Positions 32,821 through 37,878 of a stretch of DNA of 37,878 bases are shown piece after piece. Origin of the DNA: an uncultured Lachnospiraceae bacterium (GTDB taxonomy: Bacteria; Bacillota; Clostridia; Lachnospirales; Lachnospiraceae). The DNA is taken from the NCBI GenBank assembly GCA_947628225.1, contig CANQYY010000018.1, positions 1-37,878 of the forward strand. Reading direction: 5' to 3'. How positions within the stretch are numbered: the first letter of the stretch is position 1; each line of letters starts with the position of its first letter. Made by a program: the position numbers and the translations under genes. A model generated the notes under the pieces. That model had not been told where the DNA came from. It searched no databases and saw nothing but the letters and a program-made list of their open reading frames with translations.

Positions 32821-34197
32821 ATGAGTGACACAGCTAAACTGTCAGCAAGGGAACGGATTGAAAATCTTGTTGACGCAAACAGTTTTGTTGAGATCGGCGG
32901 ACTGATCACAAAGAGAAATACGGATTTCAACATGCAGGAAAAAGCAGTGCCGGCCGATGGTGTAATTACCGGTTACGGTATAGTAGATTCTAATCTTGTA
33001 TATATCTACAGCCAGGACGTGACAGCGATGAACGGTTCTGTTGGCGAGATGCACGCAAAAAAGATTGCGGCGCTCTACGACATGGCAGTGAAGGCGGGAG
33101 CGCCAATCATTGGGCTGATTGACTGCGCCGGTATCCGGGTACAGGAGGCAGTGGACGCATTGGCGGGCTTTGGCGAGATTTATATGGCGAAGGTAAAAGC
33201 CTCCGGCGTAGTCCCGCAGATTAGCGCTATTTTAGGCTCCTGTGGCGGAGGAGTGGCAATTTCTTCTAAATTAAGCGATATAACGTTAATGGATGAAGAA
33301 AAAGGACGTCTTTTTGTCAACTCCCCGAATGCAGTGGAAGGAAACCGCGTGGAAAAATGCGATACGGCGGCGGCGGATTTTCAGGCAGAGGCAGGAAATG
33401 TTGATATTGTGTGCCGGAATGAAGCGGAGGTGCTTGAAAATATCCGGACTCTGATTACTATGCTCCCGGCTAATGCAGGAGTGGCGGCAGAGGTGGAAAA
33501 CTCTGATGATAAAAACCGGCTTCTCCCCGGATTTGACCAATATGCCACAGAGGCAGGGAAGGCGCTGAGCCAGATTGCCGATGATATGAAATTTATAGAG
33601 CTGAAAGCAGAGTACGGGAAAGAAATGGTTATCGGCCTGATGTCTTTGGACGGCGTGACGGTGGGCGCCATTGCCAACGCAAAGGAAGGAATCTTATCCA
33701 CTGCCGGATGCAAAAAGGCAGAACAGTTTACCTATTTCTGTGATGCATTCGGAATTCCGATTATAACATTGACCAATGCAGCGGGATATGCGTCCTCTAT
33801 GGAAGAAGAGAAAACAATATCTCAGGCAGTAGCTGATATGACCTATGCCTTTGCCAGCGCCGATGTGCCGAAAATCAACGTCATTACCGGAAAGGCATAT
33901 GGCAGCGCCTATGTGGCGATGAATTCCAAACATGTGGGAGCCGATCTGGTTCTTGCCTTGGAGGGGGCAAAGATCGGCGTCATGGATGCTAAGGCGGCGG
34001 CACAGATCATGTATGAGGATGAAATTATAAAAGCAGGAGATACAAAGGCGGCTCTGGAGGAGAAGGCAGAGGAATTTGATAAAAAGCAATGCGATGCCAA
34101 AGTAGCTGCCGGCAGAGGATATGTAGATAATATAATTGAGGGCGAAGCAGTACGCAAGCACTTAATTTATGCAATGCAGATGTTTGGAATGAGGTGA
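32821..34197 (+). CDS. Acyl-CoA-type (12S-like) carboxyltransferase subunit
   Basis: A 458-residue protein with the tandem crotonase-like folds of MmdA, GcdA and the transcarboxylase 12S subunit, which move a carboxyl group between an acyl-CoA and biotin. SARERIENLVDANSFVEIGG, DGVITGYG, GSVGEMHAKKI and ASGVVPQISAILG are clearly related. It is ~50 residues shorter than typical MmdA and departs at key positions: CAGIR (102-106) for the usual SGGAR, NAAGY for DVPGF, and KAYGSAYVAM for KAYGGAY. The substrate is therefore uncertain. Start 32821 has GGAGGG 6 bases ahead. First gene of a five-gene operon; the next gene starts 4 bases after its stop. Confidence 0.8.
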   Translation: MSDTAKLSARERIENLVDANSFVEIGGLITKRNTDFNMQEKAVPADGVITGYGIVDSNLVYIYSQDVTAMNGSVGEMHAKKIAALYDMAVKAGAPIIGLIDCAGIRVQEAVDALAGFGEIYMAKVKASGVVPQISAILGSCGGGVAISSKLSDITLMDEEKGRLFVNSPNAVEGNRVEKCDTAAADFQAEAGNVDIVCRNEAEVLENIRTLITMLPANAGVAAEVENSDDKNRLLPGFDQYATEAGKALSQIADDMKFIELKAEYGKEMVIGLMSLDGVTVGAIANAKEGILSTAGCKKAEQFTYFCDAFGIPIITLTNAAGYASSMEEEKTISQAVADMTYAFASADVPKINVITGKAYGSAYVAMNSKHVGADLVLALEGAKIGVMDAKAAAQIMYEDEIIKAGDTKAALEEKAEEFDKKQCDAKVAAGRGYVDNIIEGEAVRKHLIYAMQMFGMR

Positions 34198-34201
34198 TGA
34201 G

Positions 34202-34561
34202 ATGGTTTTACAGAATGTATCGACTGAGGTAACCATTCCGGAGGCGCTGCTTCATACCATTATCAGTATGGCGATTGTATTTTCCGTGCTGATTTTGATT
34301 TCCTTTATTATTTTTCTTCTGAAGTTTGTACCGATGCTTTTGAGCAGAGAGAAAAAGCAGAAGACAGAGATACGGACAACGCCGACGCAAGCGCCGGCTT
34401 CACCCGGGAAAGCGCCGTCAGGCGCGCCGACAGATGACACCCAGCTTGTGGCGGTTATCACAGCGGCTATTGCCGCTCAGATGGAAGAAAAGACCGGCGT
34501 TCCGACAGCGCCGGACGGACTGGTTATCCGTTCTATTAAAAAACGTACATTTTCAATTTAA
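34202..34561 (+). CDS. OadG/MmdD-like small membrane subunit of Na+-pumping decarboxylase
   Basis: A 119-residue protein with one N-terminal membrane helix (~20-45), a Pro/Ala/Thr-rich linker and a C-terminal segment (LVAVITAAIAAQMEE ... LVIRSIKKR) typical of OadG/MmdD subunits, which hold the carboxyltransferase to the membrane subunit. GAGGTGATGAG precedes the ATG. The next gene begins 18 bases after its stop. Confidence 0.82.
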   Translation: MVLQNVSTEVTIPEALLHTIISMAIVFSVLILISFIIFLLKFVPMLLSREKKQKTEIRTTPTQAPASPGKAPSGAPTDDTQLVAVITAAIAAQMEEKTGVPTAPDGLVIRSIKKRTFSI

Positions 34562-34579
34562 TTGAAGGAGGATATAAAA

Positions 34580-34963
34580 ATGAAAAGTTATACGATCACA
34601 GTAAACGGCACAGTATATGATGTAACGGTGGAAGAAAAAAACGGCGGAGCTCCGGCTCCTGCGCCTAAGGGGGCTCCCGCCCCGGCGCCAAAGGCAGCTC
34701 CCGCGCCAAAAGCAGCTCCTGCGCCTAAGCCGGCTCCGGCAAGCGCCGGTTCCGTGAAGGTCACGGCTCCTATGCCGGGTAAAATTTTATCCGTGAAGGC
34801 AAGCGCAGGACAGGAAGTGAAAAAGGGCGAGGTTATCCTTCTTCTTGAGGCGATGAAAATGGAAAACGAAGTGGTTGCCCCGAAGGATGGCAAGGTGGCC
34901 AGCATCAATGTAAACTCCGGCGATATGGTTGAATCCGGCGATGTGTTAGCGACGTTAGAGTAA
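34580..34963 (+). CDS. Biotin carboxyl carrier subunit
   Basis: A 127-residue carrier: a short N-terminal strand region (MKSYTITVNGTVYDVTVEEK), an Ala/Pro/Lys-rich flexible linker (~23-55, built from repeated APAPK units) and a biotinyl domain (~60-127) with EAMKMEN, Lys93 being the biotin site. It matches the 1.3S/MmdC/GcdC type. GAAGGAGG lies 8 bases before the ATG. Neither carboxyltransferase encoded in the operon has its own biotin domain, so this protein probably serves both. Confidence 0.93.
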   Translation: MKSYTITVNGTVYDVTVEEKNGGAPAPAPKGAPAPAPKAAPAPKAAPAPKPAPASAGSVKVTAPMPGKILSVKASAGQEVKKGEVILLLEAMKMENEVVAPKDGKVASINVNSGDMVESGDVLATLE

Positions 34964-34996
34964 GAAGACCAATAAAAATAACCGGAGGTAATTAAG

Positions 34997-36115
34997 ATGG
35001 AAGTTTTACAGAATCTTATAAACCAGACAGCATTTTTCAATGGGACAATGGACTGGCGGAGCTATGTAATGATTTTAGTTGCCTTTCTTTTTCTGTATCT
35101 GGCAATTAAAAAAGGCTATGAACCGTTACTGCTGATTCCCATTGCCATGGGTATGCTGTTAGTTAATATTTATCCCAGTATTATAGAAGAAGGCGGCCTG
35201 CTCCATTATTTCTTTATGCTGGATGAGTGGAGTATTTTACCGTCCCTGATTTTCCTTGGGGTTGGCGCTATGACGGACTTCGGCCCGCTGATTGCCAATC
35301 CGAAGAGCTTCCTTTTGGGAGCGGCGGCGCAGTTTGGCATTTTTTCCGCTTACCTGTTAGCGATTATAATGGGATTCAATGGAAAAGAGGCGGCGGCGAT
35401 TTCCATTATCGGCGGCGCAGACGGTCCTACTTCCATTTTCCTTGCCGGAAAACTGGGACAGGGACATTTGATGGGCTCGATCGCCGTGGCGGCGTATTCC
35501 TATATGTCGCTGGTACCGATTATCCAGCCGCCTATCATGAAGCTCCTTACAACGAAAAAGGAGCGGGCGATTAAAATGGAGCAGCTTCGTCCGGTATCTA
35601 AACTGGAGCGCATTCTGTTCCCGATCGTAGTTACTACGGTAGTGTGTCTGCTTCTTCCCAGCACAGCGCCTCTTATTGGCATGCTGATGCTTGGCAATGT
35701 ATTTAAGGAGTCCGGCGTAGTAAAGCAGTTGGCGGAAACGGCGTCGAATGCGATGATGTATATTGTTGTTATCCTGCTTGGCACTTCCGTCGGAGCCAAG
35801 ACCAGCGGCGCGGAGTTTTTAGTCCCGGCGACACTGAAAATCGTAGTGTTAGGACTGGTAGCCTTCGCGGTCGGCACGGCGGCGGGCGTGTTGTTTGGCA
35901 AACTGATGTGTATCGTCACGAAAGGGAAGGTGAATCCGCTGATTGGTTCCGCCGGCGTATCGGCAGTGCCAATGGCAGCCCGGGTTTCCCAAAAGGTTGG
36001 TTCTGAGGCAGACCCGACCAACTTCCTTCTGATGCACGCCATGGGGCCCAATGTTGCCGGAGTCATCGGCACCGCAGTGGCGGCGGGTGTATTTATGGCA
36101 ATCTTTGGAGTATAA
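34997..36115 (+). CDS. Na+-translocating decarboxylase beta subunit (OadB/MmdB/GcdB)
   Basis: A 372-residue membrane protein with about nine to ten helices. The signature [16 protein letters not shown] starts at 139 and contains the conserved Asp142 region linked to Na+ passage; [17 protein letters not shown] and the C-terminal [16 protein letters not shown] also match the family. It decarboxylates carboxybiotin and exports Na+. CCGGAGG precedes the ATG by about 9 bases. The sequence alone does not tell which donor feeds it, because the beta subunits of these pumps are all alike. Confidence 0.93.
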   Translation: MEVLQNLINQTAFFNGTMDWRSYVMILVAFLFLYLAIKKGYEPLLLIPIAMGMLLVNIYPSIIEEGGLLHYFFMLDEWSILPSLIFLGVGAMTDFGPLIANPKSFLLGAAAQFGIFSAYLLAIIMGFNGKEAAAISIIGGADGPTSIFLAGKLGQGHLMGSIAVAAYSYMSLVPIIQPPIMKLLTTKKERAIKMEQLRPVSKLERILFPIVVTTVVCLLLPSTAPLIGMLMLGNVFKESGVVKQLAETASNAMMYIVVILLGTSVGAKTSGAEFLVPATLKIVVLGLVAFAVGTAAGVLFGKLMCIVTKGKVNPLIGSAGVSAVPMAARVSQKVGSEADPTNFLLMHAMGPNVAGVIGTAVAAGVFMAIFGV

Positions 36116-36161
36116 AAGAAATAGAAAGAAAGCAAGTAAATAAAAACAGGAGGATATGAAA

Positions 36162-37574
36162 ATGGCAGAAACAGCAAAAAAGCCAATCAAAATTACGGAA
36201 ACAATACTGCGTGACGCACACCAGTCTTTGATCGCAACGCGAATGACAACAGAACAGATGTTGCCGATTATTGATAAAATGGATCAGGTAGGCTACCATG
36301 CCGTTGAGTGCTGGGGCGGCGCTACCTTTGACGCCTCTCTCCGGTTTCTGAAGGAAGATCCCTGGGAGCGGCTCCGCAAATTAAGAGATGGTTTTAAAAA
36401 TACAAAATTACAGATGTTATTCCGCGGGCAGAATATACTGGGATATAACCATTACGCTGATGATGTGGTGGAATATTTTGTACAGAAATCTCTGGCAAAC
36501 GGAATTGACATCATTCGTATTTTTGACTGTTTAAATGATATACGCAATCTGGAAACCGCAGTGAAGGCTGCCAATAAAGAAAACGGCCATGCCCAGATAG
36601 CCCTTTCTTATACCCTGGGAGATGCCTACACATTGGATTATTGGAAAGAAATCGCCAAAAAGATAGAGGACATGGGCGCAAAATCCCTTTGCATCAAGGA
36701 TATGGCGGGTCTTTTGACCCCGTATCAGGCCACGGAGCTTGTAGCAGCCCTGAAAGAGGCTGTGGAGATTCCGATTGACCTTCATACCCATTATACTTCC
36801 GGCGTTGCCGCCATGACCTACATGAAGGCAGTAGAGGCCGGCTGTGATATTATTGATACGGCGATAAGTCCGTTTGCGCTGGGAACCAGCCAGCCGGCGA
36901 CAGAAGTTATGGTGGAAACCTTCCGCGGAACCCCATACGATACCGGTCTGGATCAAAATCTGTTATCAGAAATTGCCGAATATTTCCGTCCGCTGCGCGA
37001 AGAGGCGCTGGCAAGCGGATTGATGAATACCAAGGTGCTGGGAGTGGACATTAATACGTTACGCTATCAGGTACCGGGAGGCATGCTCTCAAATTTAGTG
37101 TCCCAGCTAAAGGAAATGGGACAGGAGGATAAGTATGAGGCGGTTCTGGCTGAAGTGCCGAAAGTAAGAAAAGACTTTGGCGAGCCGCCGCTGGTTACTC
37201 CGTCCTCCCAGATCGTAGGAACACAGGCAGTGCTGAACGTCGTGGCGGGCGAGCGGTATAAGATGGTAACAAAGGAATCCAAGAAGCTGCTTGCCGGTGA
37301 ATTTGGCCAGACGGTAAAACCGTTTAATCCGGAAGTACAGAAAAAATGCATTGGCGATACGGAGCCGATCACCTGCCGTCCGGCAGACCTGATCGAGCCG
37401 CAGCTAAAGAAGCTGGAGGCTGAGATGTCCCAGTGGAAAGAACAGGATGAGGATGTTCTCTCTTACGCCCTGTTCCCACAGGTAGCGACGGACTTCTTTA
37501 AATACCGGGAGGCGCAGAGGACGAAAGTTGACGCCACACTGGCGGATAAAGAAAATCAGGTATATCCGGTTTAA
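36162..37574 (+). CDS. oadA: Pyruvate/oxaloacetate-type (5S-like) carboxyltransferase, no biotin domain
   Basis: A 470-residue TIM-barrel carboxyltransferase. ETILRDAHQSLIATRM places the metal-binding Asp18; SLCIKDMAG gives the carboxylated Lys179; DLHTHYTSG gives metal ligands His208 and His210; a PYC_OADA conserved domain follows (~300-440). OadA proteins usually have ~590 residues with a C-terminal biotin domain; here that part is missing and the carrier is a separate gene, as in transcarboxylase 5S. Start 36162 is 8 bases after GGAGG; the ATG at 36156 is only 2 bases from it. Last gene of the operon. Confidence 0.9.
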   Translation: MAETAKKPIKITETILRDAHQSLIATRMTTEQMLPIIDKMDQVGYHAVECWGGATFDASLRFLKEDPWERLRKLRDGFKNTKLQMLFRGQNILGYNHYADDVVEYFVQKSLANGIDIIRIFDCLNDIRNLETAVKAANKENGHAQIALSYTLGDAYTLDYWKEIAKKIEDMGAKSLCIKDMAGLLTPYQATELVAALKEAVEIPIDLHTHYTSGVAAMTYMKAVEAGCDIIDTAISPFALGTSQPATEVMVETFRGTPYDTGLDQNLLSEIAEYFRPLREEALASGLMNTKVLGVDINTLRYQVPGGMLSNLVSQLKEMGQEDKYEAVLAEVPKVRKDFGEPPLVTPSSQIVGTQAVLNVVAGERYKMVTKESKKLLAGEFGQTVKPFNPEVQKKCIGDTEPITCRPADLIEPQLKKLEAEMSQWKEQDEDVLSYALFPQVATDFFKYREAQRTKVDATLADKENQVYPV

Positions 37575-37589
37575 TAATAAGAAACTGAC

Positions 37590-37617
37590 TTTGACGGCGT
37601 CATGCGGCGCCGTCAAA
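37590..37617 (+). terminator. Hairpin after the decarboxylase operon
   Basis: A perfect 10-bp stem (37590-37599 with 37608-37617) with an 8-base loop lies 15 bases after the oadA-like stop. The bases after it (TTATGTATT) are only weakly T-rich, so termination may be partial. Confidence 0.5.
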
Positions 37618-37638
37618 TTATGTATTGAGAGGGTAAAG

Positions 37639-37824
37639 ATGAAACAGCTGTTACAAATATTAGAAGATTCCCTGGATGAAAAACTGGCGCGGATTATTAT
37701 AAGCAATAAAAGAAAAGCCACGGCGGGGAAGAAAGTCATAGTTCGTCCGTTTAAGAAAAAAGAGAAGCTGTATTTTCAATTTGAAACGTATAGAGAGAAT
37801 CATGAAATTGTCAATATTAGTTGA
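37639..37824 (+). CDS. 61-residue ORF at the window edge, possible truncated protein
   Basis: An ATG with GAGAGGG about 6 bases ahead opens a 61-codon frame (MKQLLQILEDSLDEKLARII...), rich in Lys and ending with a TGA at 37822. The start resembles the N-terminus of a clostridial SAM-dependent methyltransferase group that I recall as beginning with similar residues, so this may be a shortened or disrupted copy; I cannot verify that here. It may equally be a genuine small protein. TTGACA overlaps its stop (37821-37826) with TACAAT 15 bases on, a possible promoter for a gene beyond the window. Confidence 0.45.
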   Translation: MKQLLQILEDSLDEKLARIIISNKRKATAGKKVIVRPFKKKEKLYFQFETYRENHEIVNIS

Positions 37825-37878
37825 CACTTTCTTCTCAAGGATACAATGCCTAAGCAGCGGCGGATAGTAAATCATAAT

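Noticed and set aside
34651..34745. Short tandem repeats as a possible mobile or CRISPR-like element
   Set aside because: They encode the Ala/Pro/Lys linker of the biotin carrier, a normal feature of that family.
35500..36186. A 228-codon minus-strand frame opposite the oadB-like gene
   Set aside because: The plus-strand frame has clear family motifs; the antisense frame is low-complexity Ser/Thr/Pro/Ala text without signals.

Overview
This window reads as a chromosomal segment of an anaerobic Gram-positive Clostridia, most likely family Lachnospiraceae. The grounds are the classic Firmicutes order pyrH-frr-uppS-cdsA-dxr-rseP-ispG-polC followed by rimP-nusA-ylxR-ylxQ-infB-rbfA-nrnA-truB-ribF, a PolC-type replicase, strong GGAGG ribosome sites with several TTG/GTG starts, tRNA genes without encoded CCA, a type III glutamine synthetase, and a split Na+-pumping biotin decarboxylase operon. 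The species assignment is inference; no 16S gene is present. I saw no insertion sequence, prophage, CRISPR array or abrupt change in composition, so this looks like vertically inherited core plus clade-typical accessory genes.

Layout. 1-571: 3' end of an asparagine synthase. 590-901: promoter, a leader hairpin, tRNA-Pro(GGG) and a terminator. 981-3960: PepD-type dipeptidase and a MATE transporter. 4067-7744: a LacI-type ligand-binding domain fused to a diguanylate cyclase, a membrane-anchored polysaccharide deacetylase and a bactofilin, a small signalling/cell-envelope group. 7785-18431: ribosome recycling, UMP kinase, lipid-carrier and MEP isoprenoid genes (uppS, dxr, ispG), cdsA, rseP and polC, mostly closely spaced or overlapping. 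18466-18759: tRNA-Ala(GGC) and tRNA-Glu(CTC) on the minus strand, head-on to polC and divergent from rimP. 19000-26865: the rimP-nusA-infB-ribF translation/transcription operon. 26813-28234 (minus): a MocR-type regulator whose 3' end overlaps ribF, divergent from a HAD hydrolase (28383-29048). 29131-31263 (minus): GSIII glutamine synthetase behind a leader terminator, preceded by a DacF-type D,D-carboxypeptidase. 32821-37574: a five-gene operon with an acyl-CoA-type (12S-like) carboxyltransferase, an OadG-like subunit, a biotin carrier, an OadB-like Na+ pump and a pyruvate/oxaloacetate-type (5S-like) carboxyltransferase. The window ends with a 61-codon ORF.

Most interesting items. (1) The 32.8-37.6 kb operon joins the subunit types of a transcarboxylase (12S, 5S and 1.3S-like) to a Na+-translocating decarboxylase membrane subunit; the 12S-like subunit departs from the usual family at several motif positions. 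(2) The MocR regulator has Arg where the PLP-binding Lys is expected, plus a His for the usual Tyr in the EDDYD motif. (3) glnN can only be transcribed through an 11-bp intrinsic terminator in its leader. (4) The polysaccharide deacetylase has Tyr in place of the usual motif-5 His. (5) The LacI-like sensor has lost its DNA-binding domain and gained a GGDEF output.
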